Assembly (NCBI GenBank): GCA_913053795.1
Contig: CAJXGZ010000092.1
Location: 1 to 8,531 of the forward strand
Direction: 5' to 3'
Length of the DNA: 8,531 nucleotides
Origin: an uncultured Rhodospirillales bacterium
GTDB lineage: Bacteria > Pseudomonadota > Alphaproteobacteria > Rhodospirillales > 2-02-FULL-58-16
The position numbers and the translations under genes were made by a program. Positions 1 to 6,689 of the stretch are shown here, in pieces; the first letter of the stretch is position 1; every line of letters begins with the position of its first letter. The notes beneath the pieces were generated by a model. That model saw only the letters and a list, made by a program, of their open reading frames with translations. It was not told where the DNA came from and ran no database searches.

Positions 1-2
1 CA

Positions 3-1424
3 GGGCGATGGTTTTTTTGTTCCATTTCCGGACGCCGCCGGATCGGCAAGACAAGGCTTATCCAAAAGGCTCTGGAAGTAAATCCCGATAAAGATCGTTT
101 TTATTTCCAAGTTCCCGACAGCGACGAACGTGGAGTCGTCCAGGCCTTTCAGGACGCCCTTGAGGACTATGGCGCAAGTATGCCTGATGCTCAGGATCAT
201 CGTACTTTTCAGGACATGACAGAGGGCATCTCAATAATGTGTGATCTTGGTTGGATTGTAATAATTGATGAATTTCAATACTTCCACAGAAAGTCTCTAT
301 CCCCATTCGCTTCATACCTTCAAACCTATGTTGACAAGCTCAGGGACACGAAAAAGGGCGGCCTTTTTGTTCTCGGCTCCATCCATACGGAGATGACGGC
401 GATTCTTGAAGACCGCGCTTCCCCCCTGTTCAACCGCGTCACCCGCCGCATTGACGTCGGACACTGGGATTTCGAGACCCTGTTCGAGATGTTCGCCGCC
501 CATGGCGTCATGGACGAATATCACCGGCTTTTCCTTTGGACCCTGTTCGAGGGGGTGCCGAAGTTCCACCGCGACTGTTTCGAGCAGGATTTGCTGAAAC
601 CGGCGAAGGATCATCGCCGATCCACCCTGCGCCATCTTTTTTTCGAGGGTTCGAGCCCGCTCAGGGACGAAGCGGCAAACTGGTTCCTGCGTGAACTGCG
701 GGGACGATACGACAGCGTCCTCAAGATTCTCGCCGCCCAGGGACCCTGTCCCTACAACGTGTTGAAATCCGAGTACGCTTGCGCCGGCTCCAGCGGCGAA
801 AAGCAGCTCGGCGGGTATCTCGCCACTCTGATGGACAAGTACCGGATGGTGGAGAAGCTCCAACCCGTCTTCGCCGGGGACGCCTCACGCAAGGCGCGTT
901 ATTCAATCACCGACAATTTCCTGTCGGCTTGGATGCTGGCCCTTGCCCGCAACGTTCAATCGGCCCGTATCCAGCCCTTGGAGAAACCCATTGGCCGCGC
1001 CGATGAAATCCTCAAAAACCATGAAGGATACGCCTTCGAGAAAATGATTCGGCAATTAACCGAGGAATGCTCCCGCAAGGGCGTGGGGGACTTCGCCCTG
1101 ACCGATGTGGTTCGCGGCTATTGGAACAAGGCCGACGGCTCGGATATCGAGATCGATCTGGTCGCCTGCAACGAAGAAGAAAAAATCGTCCGCTTCGGTT
1201 CCTGCAAGCGACCGGCGAAAGCCCATGACGGCAAGGCGCTTGAGAATTTCAATTTTCACATTGAGAGATTTCTCAGAACCAAGGAAGGCCGCCGGTTTTC
1301 AGGCTGGACCGTGGAGAAGGCGCTTTACAGCCCGAAATTTCCCGCCAAACAGCGGAAAATCCTTAGCGGGGGTGGCTACGCCTGTCTGGACCTGGAAAAT
1401 TTCAGGTCATTCCTTTCGCCATAG
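3..1424 (+). CDS. AAA+ ATPase with C-terminal DUF234/PD-(D/E)xK-like domain, 5'-truncated by window edge
   Basis: The frame is open from position 3, before the first ATG at 180, and gives 473 visible residues. That upstream part encodes a Walker A motif, GRRRIGKT (nt 30-53), so the ATG at 180 is internal and the true start lies outside the window, probably only a few tens of codons away. Walker B is IVIIDEFQ (D89, E90 of the visible part), followed by a sensor-like FVLGS. A winged-helix-like segment follows at about residues 243-290. The C-terminus resembles the DUF234 nuclease-like domain of the archaeal-type ATPase family: FEKMIRQL, then EIDLVA (D385), then GSCKR (S400, K402). Family members usually have Glu two residues before that Lys; here it is Ser, so nuclease activity is doubtful. 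Family members of this type are often of unknown function or linked to mobile or defence DNA. The first 350 bases look more AT-rich than the rest. Function is unknown beyond ATP binding. Confidence 0.85.
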   Translation, partial: GRWFFCSISGRRRIGKTRLIQKALEVNPDKDRFYFQVPDSDERGVVQAFQDALEDYGASMPDAQDHRTFQDMTEGISIMCDLGWIVIIDEFQYFHRKSLSPFASYLQTYVDKLRDTKKGGLFVLGSIHTEMTAILEDRASPLFNRVTRRIDVGHWDFETLFEMFAAHGVMDEYHRLFLWTLFEGVPKFHRDCFEQDLLKPAKDHRRSTLRHLFFEGSSPLRDEAANWFLRELRGRYDSVLKILAAQGPCPYNVLKSEYACAGSSGEKQLGGYLATLMDKYRMVEKLQPVFAGDASRKARYSITDNFLSAWMLALARNVQSARIQPLEKPIGRADEILKNHEGYAFEKMIRQLTEECSRKGVGDFALTDVVRGYWNKADGSDIEIDLVACNEEEKIVRFGSCKRPAKAHDGKALENFNFHIERFLRTKEGRRFSGWTVEKALYSPKFPAKQRKILSGGGYACLDLENFRSFLSP

Positions 1425-1438
1425 GATATGATTTAGCC

Positions 1439-1993
1439 ATGGTGAAGCTGGACAAAATCTATACCCGCGGCGGCGATGGGGGCAGGACGTCGCTGGGCGA
1501 CGGCAAACGGGTGGTCAAGCACGACCCCAACGTCACCGCCCTCGGCGCCATTGACGAGGCCAACGCCGCCATCGGCCTTGTCCGCCTGCATGTTAAAGGC
1601 GACGCCGGCGCCATGCTGGGACGCATCCAAAACGACCTTTTCGATTTGGGCGCCGATCTGGCGGCGCCGCTGGGGTCCAAACCCGACGCCTTGCGCGTCA
1701 CGCAAAAACAGGTGGAGCGCCTGGAGGCGGAAATCGACGCCATGAACGCCGGCCTCCCCCCCCTGGACTCGTTCGTCTTGCCCGGCGGCTCCGAGTCTTG
1801 CGCCTTTTTGCACTTGGCCCGCGCCGTGACGCGCCGCGCCGAAGGACTGATCTGCAAGCTGGCCGACGGCGGCGCCGTCAACCCGGTGGCGTTGCGCTAC
1901 GCCAACCGCCTGTCCGATCATTTGTTCGTGCTCTCGCGGAGCCTGAATGAGGGCGGCGAAGAGCAAACGTGGGAGCCCGGCGGAAATGCTTGA
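1439..1993 (+). CDS. PduO-type cob(I)alamin adenosyltransferase
   Basis: This 184-residue protein has the length and motifs of the PduO/MMAB family, which transfers the adenosyl group of ATP to cob(I)alamin to make adenosylcobalamin in the cytoplasm. The N-terminal ATP-binding loop is TRGGDGGRTSLGDG (residues 9-22). GAIDEANAAIG (36-46) matches the conserved Asp-Glu-x-Asn region. VLPGGSE (113-119) and ARAVTRRAEG (127-136) hold the conserved arginines and glutamate of the active site, and NRLSDHLFVLSR (156-167) is the C-terminal helix motif. The ATG at 1439 follows the upstream ATPase by 14 bases; an AGGA at 1423-1426 overlaps that gene's stop and is rather far away for a ribosome-binding site. 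It precedes etfBA, an arrangement I recall from other alphaproteobacteria. The likely client is methylmalonyl-CoA mutase, not present in this window. The family call is secure; the choice between catabolic and biosynthetic role is inferred. Confidence 0.95.
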   Translation: MVKLDKIYTRGGDGGRTSLGDGKRVVKHDPNVTALGAIDEANAAIGLVRLHVKGDAGAMLGRIQNDLFDLGADLAAPLGSKPDALRVTQKQVERLEAEIDAMNAGLPPLDSFVLPGGSESCAFLHLARAVTRRAEGLICKLADGGAVNPVALRYANRLSDHLFVLSRSLNEGGEEQTWEPGGNA

Positions 1994-2005
1994 CCCGCCG
2001 CGGCC

Positions 2006-2030
2006 TTGCTCTTACATGTAGAAGAGCCAA
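2006..2030 (+). promoter_or_regulatory. Small inverted repeat upstream of etfB
   Basis: GCTCTT (2008-2013) and AAGAGC (2022-2027) can pair around an 8-base loop, and the stem extends by two A-T pairs past a one-base bulge. It lies in the 66-base gap between the adenosyltransferase and etfB. No run of T follows, so it is not a typical intrinsic terminator. It could be an mRNA stem or a protein-binding palindrome; nothing else supports either. Confidence 0.3.
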
Positions 2031-2059
2031 TGAATTCATAGCGTTAGAGAAACATTCCA

Positions 2060-2809
2060 ATGAAAATCCTCGTCGCCGTCAAGCGCGTCATCGACTACAA
2101 CGTCAAGATTCGCGTCAAGGGGGACGGCTCGGGCGTCGAGACGGCCAACGTCAAGATGTCCATGAACCCGTTTGATGAAATCGCCGTCGAGCAGGGCGTC
2201 CAGTTGCGTGAATCCGGCCAAGCCGCGGAGCTGGTCGCCGTCTCCATCGGCCCCAAGCAATGCCAAGAGACCCTGCGCACGGCCCTGGCCATGGGCGCCG
2301 ACCGCGCAATCCATGTGGAGACCGATGCCGACATCCAGCCCCTGGCCGCGGCCAAGCTGCTGGCGGCCTTGGCGGAGCGGGTTGAGCCGGACCTGATCAT
2401 CCTCGGCAAGCAGGCCATCGACGACGACGCCAACCAGACCGGCCAGATGCTGGCGGGGTTGCTGGACCGCCCCCAGGGCGCCTTCGTCTCCAAGCTCGGG
2501 GTTTCGCCCGGAGAGTGCATTGCGACCCGCGAGATCGACGGCGGATTTGAGACCCTGACCCTCAAGACGCCGGCGGTGATCACCACCGACCTCAGGCTGA
2601 ACACGCCGCGCTTCTCAACGCTGCCCAATATCATGAAGGCCAAGAAGAAGCCCATCGACGCGGTGACCCCGGACGATCTCGGCGTCGACGTCCAACCACG
2701 ATTAATCACGCTTAAAGTGGAGGAGCCCGCCCAGCGCCAAGCCGGCGTCATCTTAGGAAGCGTCGCCGAGCTTGTGGACAAGCTCAGGAACGAAGCGAAG
2801 GTTATCTGA
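2060..2809 (+). CDS. etfB: Electron transfer flavoprotein subunit beta
   Basis: EtfB pairs with EtfA to form the soluble heterodimer that takes electrons from acyl-CoA and related dehydrogenases and passes them to ETF:ubiquinone oxidoreductase at the membrane. The 249-residue length is typical. It opens with MKILVAVKRVIDYNVKIRVK and NPFDEIAVEQ (36-45), the classic ETF-beta start. DDDANQTGQ (121-129) is the AMP-binding loop. TREIDGGFETLTLKTPAVIT (156-175) fits the ETF-beta signature. NTPRFSTLPNIMKAKKKPI (181-199) is the recognition loop that docks partner dehydrogenases. The ATG at 2060 is 66 bases after the adenosyltransferase, with only a weak purine-rich stretch before it. The stop codon abuts the etfA start, so the two are probably translationally coupled and made in equal amounts. 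Confidence 0.97.
   Translation: MKILVAVKRVIDYNVKIRVKGDGSGVETANVKMSMNPFDEIAVEQGVQLRESGQAAELVAVSIGPKQCQETLRTALAMGADRAIHVETDADIQPLAAAKLLAALAERVEPDLIILGKQAIDDDANQTGQMLAGLLDRPQGAFVSKLGVSPGECIATREIDGGFETLTLKTPAVITTDLRLNTPRFSTLPNIMKAKKKPIDAVTPDDLGVDVQPRLITLKVEEPAQRQAGVILGSVAELVDKLRNEAKVI
2797..2801 (+). promoter_or_regulatory. Ribosome-binding site of etfA inside the etfB 3' end
   Basis: GAAGG lies eight bases before the etfA ATG and within the last codons of etfB. It supports the start at 2810 and coupled translation of the two subunits. Confidence 0.6.
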
Positions 2810-3742
2810 ATGAGCGCCCTGGTTATCGCCGAGCACGACAACGCGCGCCTCTTGCCCGCCACATTGCACGCGGCCGCGGCCGCCGCGCAATTGGGAGAGG
2901 TCGCCGTCCTGGTAGCCGGTCATGACTGCCGCGCCGCCGCCGAGGCCGCCGCCAAGGTCAGCGGCGTCGCCAAGGTCCTGCTGGCCGACGATCCGCATCA
3001 CGCCCACCCCCTGGCCGAAGTTCTGGCGCCTTTGGCGGTCAAGCAAGCCTCCGGCTTCACCCATCTTTTGGCGACGGCCACAACTTTCGGCAAGAACCTC
3101 ATGCCCCGCGTCGCGGCGCTGCTCGACGTCGCGCAAATCTCGGAAATCACCGCCATCGAAAACGCCGATACCTTCGTGCGCCCCATCTACGCAGGCAACG
3201 CCATGGCCACCGTCAAGTCCGTGGACCCGGTCAAGGTCCTCACCGTACGCGCCACCGCCTTCGAGGCGGCGTCCCCCGAAGGCGGAAACGGCGTCATCGA
3301 GGAGATCGCGCCGGGCCAGGACAACGGCATGTCCGTATTCACGGGTCAAGAGCTCACCAAGTCCGAACGCCCCGAGCTGACCGCCGCCAAGGTGGTGGTC
3401 GCAGGCGGCCGCGGTCTCGGAAGCGCCGAGAACTTCAAGCTGATCGACGGCCTCGCCGACAAGCTGAACGCCGCCATCGGCGCCTCCAGGGCGGCGGTGG
3501 ACTCAGGTTTCGTCGCCAACGACTGCCAAGTCGGCCAGACCGGCAAGGTGGTGGCCCCGGACCTCTACATCGCGGTGGGCGTTTCAGGCGCCATCCAGCA
3601 TCTGGCCGGCATGAAGGACAGCAAGGTCATCGTCGCCATCAACAAGGACGAGGACGCGCCCATCTTCCAGGTTTCCGACTACGGCCTGGTCATGGACCTG
3701 TTCGACGCCCTGCCCGAACTGATGGCCGAGTTGGACAAGTAA
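2810..3742 (+). CDS. etfA: Electron transfer flavoprotein subunit alpha
   Basis: EtfA carries most of the FAD site of the ETF heterodimer. The protein is 310 residues, normal for bacterial EtfA. The N-terminal domain (about 1-185) is the alanine-rich ETF fold. The C-terminal FAD domain starts near VVVAGGRGLGSAENF (195-209) and contains SRAAVD (226-231), QVGQTGK (240-246), GVSGAIQHLAGM (257-268), and INKDEDAPIFQVSDYGLVMD (277-296), all hallmark FAD-contacting segments. No key residue appears lost. It begins immediately after the etfB stop and ends four bases before the dehydrogenase start, so it sits in the middle of one operon. Together with EtfB it would link beta-oxidation-type dehydrogenases to the respiratory chain. 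Confidence 0.97.
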   Translation: MSALVIAEHDNARLLPATLHAAAAAAQLGEVAVLVAGHDCRAAAEAAAKVSGVAKVLLADDPHHAHPLAEVLAPLAVKQASGFTHLLATATTFGKNLMPRVAALLDVAQISEITAIENADTFVRPIYAGNAMATVKSVDPVKVLTVRATAFEAASPEGGNGVIEEIAPGQDNGMSVFTGQELTKSERPELTAAKVVVAGGRGLGSAENFKLIDGLADKLNAAIGASRAAVDSGFVANDCQVGQTGKVVAPDLYIAVGVSGAIQHLAGMKDSKVIVAINKDEDAPIFQVSDYGLVMDLFDALPELMAELDK

Positions 3743-3746
3743 TCCC

Positions 3747-4424
3747 TTGGCCGCCATAAAAAAAATCGGCGTCATCGGGGCCGGGCGGATGGGATCGGGC
3801 ATCGCCCATGTCTGCGCCCTCGGCGGGTTCGCCGTCCATTTGTCCGACATCGACGAGACGCGCCTGAAACACGCCCTTCAATCCATCGAAAAGGACCTGG
3901 CCCGCCAAGCGGACAAGGGCAAGATTTCCGAAAACGACGGCAAGGCGGCCCTGGCGCGCATCGCAACGGGCGCCGGGCTGGACGGCTTCAAGGACTGCGA
4001 CCTGGTCATCGAAGCCGCCACCGAGGACGAGGAAATCAAAAAGGCCATCCTTAAAGCGCTATGCCCAAACCTTAAAAAAAGCGCCCTCATCGCCACCAAC
4101 ACCTCGTCCATTTCCATCACCCGGCTGGCGGCGGCCACCTATCGTCCAGAAAAGTTCGTCGGCCTGCACTTTATGAATCCTGTTCCCGTGATGGCGCTGG
4201 TCGAGATGATCCGCGGCGCCGCCATGAAGCTGGGCGCCCACCACCCCATGGGACCGCTGGAGTTGGCGGATTTCATTGGGCTCGATACCTGTCTGGCGAT
4301 CATGAACACGCTGCGCCAGGGATTCGACGATCCCAAATACCAGCCCTGCCCGCTGCTGGCGGAGCACGTGAAGGCCGGCCGGTTCGGCCGCAAATCAGGC
4401 CGCGGCTTTTACAATTACACATAA
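3747..4424 (+). CDS. 3-hydroxybutyryl-CoA dehydrogenase with internal in-frame deletion
   Basis: This gene belongs to the NAD-dependent 3-hydroxyacyl-CoA dehydrogenase family, which interconverts 3-hydroxyacyl-CoA and 3-oxoacyl-CoA. The start is TTG at 3747, four bases after etfA; it puts the Rossmann motif GAGRMG at residues 11-16 as expected. D34 would bind the NAD ribose. NTSSISIT (118-125) holds the active-site Ser, GLHFMNPVP (139-147) the catalytic His141, and LVEMIRG (151-157) Glu153. After G157 the sequence jumps straight to AAMKLGAHHPMGPLELAD, which normally lies about 65 residues later. The missing part normally has the DxPGFxxNR segment with the active-site Asn and the helices joining the two domains. 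The protein is 225 residues against about 285-295 for the family. The C-terminus is complete (GRKSGRGFYNYT). The frame is intact on both sides, so the product may be made but is probably inactive or misfolded; an assembly error is also possible. Confidence 0.85.
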   Translation: MAAIKKIGVIGAGRMGSGIAHVCALGGFAVHLSDIDETRLKHALQSIEKDLARQADKGKISENDGKAALARIATGAGLDGFKDCDLVIEAATEDEEIKKAILKALCPNLKKSALIATNTSSISITRLAAATYRPEKFVGLHFMNPVPVMALVEMIRGAAMKLGAHHPMGPLELADFIGLDTCLAIMNTLRQGFDDPKYQPCPLLAEHVKAGRFGRKSGRGFYNYT

Positions 4425-4453
4425 AAAAAGGGCGGAGCGCTTTTTGTTTTTTT
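4425..4453 (+). terminator. Probable intrinsic terminator after the etf operon
   Basis: Directly after the dehydrogenase stop, AAAAAGGGC (4425-4433) can pair with GCGCTTTTT (4437-4445) around a GGA loop with one G-G mismatch. A run of seven T follows (4447-4453). The position at the operon end fits a Rho-independent terminator; the stem is short and imperfect. Confidence 0.5.
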
Positions 4454-4482
4454 AACGGGCTTGAAACGCCGCTCAATGGTGT

Positions 4483-4496
4483 AAAAAAGGTTTTTT
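4483..4496 (+). promoter_or_regulatory. A6/T6 inverted repeat in the obg leader
   Basis: Six A and six T flank GG just upstream of obg, in a 59-base stretch (4454-4512) left after the terminator. A TTGAAA at 4461-4466 could be a -35 element with TAAAAA at 4482-4487 as a -10, but the 15-base spacer is short. The obg promoter probably lies in this stretch; the exact site is uncertain. Confidence 0.25.
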
Positions 4497-4512
4497 CCTT
4501 GGACCGTGGGTC

Positions 4513-5541
4513 ATGAAATTCCTCGACGAAGCGAAAATATTCGTCAAAAGCGGCGATGGCGGCGATGGCTGCGTTAGTTTCCGGCGCGAGGCCAATGTGC
4601 CGCGCGGCGGGCCCAACGGCGGCAACGGCGGGCGCGGCGGCGATGTGGCGGCCGAGTGCGTGGACGGGCTCAACACCCTCATCGATTTCCGCTACCAGCA
4701 GCACTTCAAGGCCGGGCGCGGCGCCAACGGCATGGGCAAGGACCGCGACGGCGCCAAGTCCCCCGAAGTGACGATCAAGGTCCCCGCCGGAACCCAGATC
4801 TTGAGCGAGGACAAATCCTCCGTCATCGCCGACATGACCCATGTGGGCCAGCGCACGGTTCTGGCCAGGGGCGGCGACGGCGGCTTCGGCAACGCCCATT
4901 ACAAGTCGGCGACCAACCGCGCGCCCAGGCGTTTCGATCCCGGCTGGCCGGGTGAGGAGATGTGGCTGTGGCTGCGCCTCAAACTGATCGCCGACGCCGG
5001 ACTTGTGGGCCTGCCCAACGCCGGAAAGTCCACCTTCCTGGCGGCGGTGAGCCGCGCCCGGCCCAAGATCGCCGACTATCCCTTCACCACGCTGCATCCC
5101 AATCTGGGGGTCGCCTATGTGGATGAGTATGAGTTCGTCATCGCCGACATCCCCGGGCTCATCGAAGGCGCCCATGAAGGGGCCGGCCTCAGAACCCGCT
5201 TTCTCGGCCATGTGGAGCGGTGTCGCGTTCTGCTGCACCTTGTGGACGGAACCGGCGAGGATGTGGCTAAGGCCTACAACACCATAAAACGCGAACTGAA
5301 AGCCTACGGCGGCGGCTTGGCCGAAAAGCGCGAGCTCGTCGCCCTCAACAAATGCGACGCCTTAAGCCCGGAGGAGCGCGAAGAGAAACGCGCCCTGCTT
5401 AGCGCCGCGGCGGGGCGGGAGGCGGCAGTCATTTCCGGCGTTTCCGGTGAAGGCGTGGAGGGAATCTTGCGCGAATTGCTTGCCAGCGTGCGTCCCTCCG
5501 GCGATGCTTGGCCCAACAGGACGAAAAAGGCCGGGTCATGA
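4513..5541 (+). CDS. obg: Obg family GTPase (CgtA/ObgE)
   Basis: Obg is an essential-type GTPase that binds the large ribosomal subunit and takes part in its assembly and in stress control. The 342 residues cover the glycine-rich Obg domain (1-158: MKFLDEAKIFVKSGDGGDG, RGGPNGGNGGRGGDV) and the GTPase domain: G1 GLPNAGKST (166-174), switch region FTTLHPNLG (191-199), G3 DIPGLIEGAHEG (212-223), G4 NKCD (279-282), and a G5-like ISGVSGEG (307-314). The G5 has Gly where Ala is usual, and GLRTRFLGH (225-233) replaces the more common GLGHRFLGH; both are mild departures. There is no C-terminal OCT domain, as in many alphaproteobacterial versions. Its stop overlaps the proB start by four bases (ATGA), a pairing I recall as common in alphaproteobacteria. 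Ribosomal genes rplU and rpmA, often just upstream, are absent here. Confidence 0.97.
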   Translation: MKFLDEAKIFVKSGDGGDGCVSFRREANVPRGGPNGGNGGRGGDVAAECVDGLNTLIDFRYQQHFKAGRGANGMGKDRDGAKSPEVTIKVPAGTQILSEDKSSVIADMTHVGQRTVLARGGDGGFGNAHYKSATNRAPRRFDPGWPGEEMWLWLRLKLIADAGLVGLPNAGKSTFLAAVSRARPKIADYPFTTLHPNLGVAYVDEYEFVIADIPGLIEGAHEGAGLRTRFLGHVERCRVLLHLVDGTGEDVAKAYNTIKRELKAYGGGLAEKRELVALNKCDALSPEEREEKRALLSAAAGREAAVISGVSGEGVEGILRELLASVRPSGDAWPNRTKKAGS

Positions 5542-6656
5542 ACGCAAACCGTCTGCCTGACGCCAAGCGAATCGTCGTCAAGATCGGCTCCGCCCTTCTG
5601 GTGGACGAGGCCCACGGCGCCGTGCGCCGCCATTGGCTGGAGACCCTGGCCGACGACGTCGCCGCCTGCCGCGAGCGCGGACAGCAAGTGGTCATCGTTT
5701 CTTCCGGCGCCATCGCCGTCGGGCGGCGCCAGTTGGACCTACCCAAGGGGGGGCTAAGGCTGGACGAAAAACAGGCCGCCGCCGCCACCGGCATGGTGCG
5801 CCTGGCCCACGCCTTTCAGGAGACCCTGGCCCACCGCCACATAACCGTGGCCCAGGTGCTGCTGACCCTTGAGGACTCCGAAAACCGGCGGCGCTACCTC
5901 AACGCCCGCAACACCCTGGAGGCGCTGCTCAAGCTCGGCGCCGTCCCCCTCATAAACGAGAACGACACGGTGGCCACCGATGAAATCCGCTTCGGTGACA
6001 ACGACCGGCTGAGCGCCCGCGTCGCCGCCATGATCAGCGCCGGCGTGCTGGTTTTACTGTCGGACATCGACGGGCTCTACACGTCCGACCCGCGCAAGGA
6101 CCCGGACGCCGCTTTCGTCCCCGAAGTCCGCGAAATCACGCCGGAAATCCAGGACATGGCCGGACACGCCCCGCCCGGAGACGGAACCGGCGGCATGGTG
6201 ACCAAGCTGGAAGCCGCCGCCATCGCCACCAACGCCGGCTCGGCCATGGTCATTTGCGACGGCAAGCCCGATCATCCCTTGCGCGGCCTGGAGGACGGCG
6301 CCCGATGCACCTGGTTCCTGCCCAGCGAAACCCCGCGCTCGGCCCGCAAGCACTGGATCGCCGGAAGCCTGAAGGCCCACGGCTCCATAACCGTGGACGA
6401 CGGCGCCCTGAAAGCCTTGCGCGGCGGCAAAAGCCTGCTGCCCGCCGGCGTCGTCGCCGTCGAAGGCGACTTCCAGCGGGGCGACGCGGTGCTGGTGAAG
6501 GATTCAAGCGGCCAGGAGGCGGCCCGCGGCCTCTGCGCCTATTCGTCCGATGACGCGCGGACAATCATGGGCCACAAAAGCGCTGAAATCGAAGGTCTCC
6601 TCGGCTATCGGGGCCGCGATGAAATCATCCACCGCGACGACTTGGCGTTGAACTAA
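5538..6656 (+). CDS. proB: Glutamate 5-kinase with PUA domain
   Basis: ProB phosphorylates glutamate to gamma-glutamyl phosphate, the first step of proline synthesis, and is normally feedback-inhibited by proline. From ATG 5538 the protein has 372 residues, the usual size; an in-frame ATG at 5508 would add ten residues inside obg and is less likely. The amino-acid kinase domain has VVKIGSALL (13-21), VIVSSGAIAVG (52-62), INENDTVATDEIRFGDNDRL (139-158), LLSDIDGLYTSDPRKDPDA (173-191) and GTGGMVTKLEAA (216-227). The PUA domain follows from about residue 278 (GSITVDDGALKALRGGKSLL to the DDARTIMGHKSAEIE region). No catalytic motif appears damaged. The ATGA overlap with obg implies co-transcription and coupled translation. 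proA, the next enzyme, is not adjacent; a minus-strand gene follows instead. Confidence 0.97.
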   Translation: MNANRLPDAKRIVVKIGSALLVDEAHGAVRRHWLETLADDVAACRERGQQVVIVSSGAIAVGRRQLDLPKGGLRLDEKQAAAATGMVRLAHAFQETLAHRHITVAQVLLTLEDSENRRRYLNARNTLEALLKLGAVPLINENDTVATDEIRFGDNDRLSARVAAMISAGVLVLLSDIDGLYTSDPRKDPDAAFVPEVREITPEIQDMAGHAPPGDGTGGMVTKLEAAAIATNAGSAMVICDGKPDHPLRGLEDGARCTWFLPSETPRSARKHWIAGSLKAHGSITVDDGALKALRGGKSLLPAGVVAVEGDFQRGDAVLVKDSSGQEAARGLCAYSSDDARTIMGHKSAEIEGLLGYRGRDEIIHRDDLALN

Positions 6657-6665
6657 GACTCGTTG

Positions 6666-6689
6666 CCTGAAAACGAAAAAACCGTCAGG
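6666..6689. terminator. Weak hairpin between convergent proB and radical SAM gene
   Basis: CCTGA (6666-6670) and TCAGG (6685-6689) can pair around a 14-base A-rich loop, in the 28-base gap between converging genes and overlapping the minus-strand stop codon. The stem is short and no clear T-run follows on either strand, so a terminator role rests mostly on position. Confidence 0.2.

Noticed and set aside
2095..2862. 255-residue open frame on the minus strand opposite etfB
   Set aside because: etfB is certain from its motifs; the antisense frame is Ser/Arg/Ala-rich and spans the etfB/etfA junction.
4300..5238. 312-residue open frame on the minus strand opposite the dehydrogenase end and obg
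   Set aside because: It is a shadow of GC-rich codons in obg, which has all GTPase motifs; the antisense text is low-complexity and resembles no family.
5508..5537. Upstream ATG adding ten residues to ProB
   Set aside because: It lies within obg, adds sequence not usual for ProB, and the ATGA overlap at 5538 is the standard arrangement.
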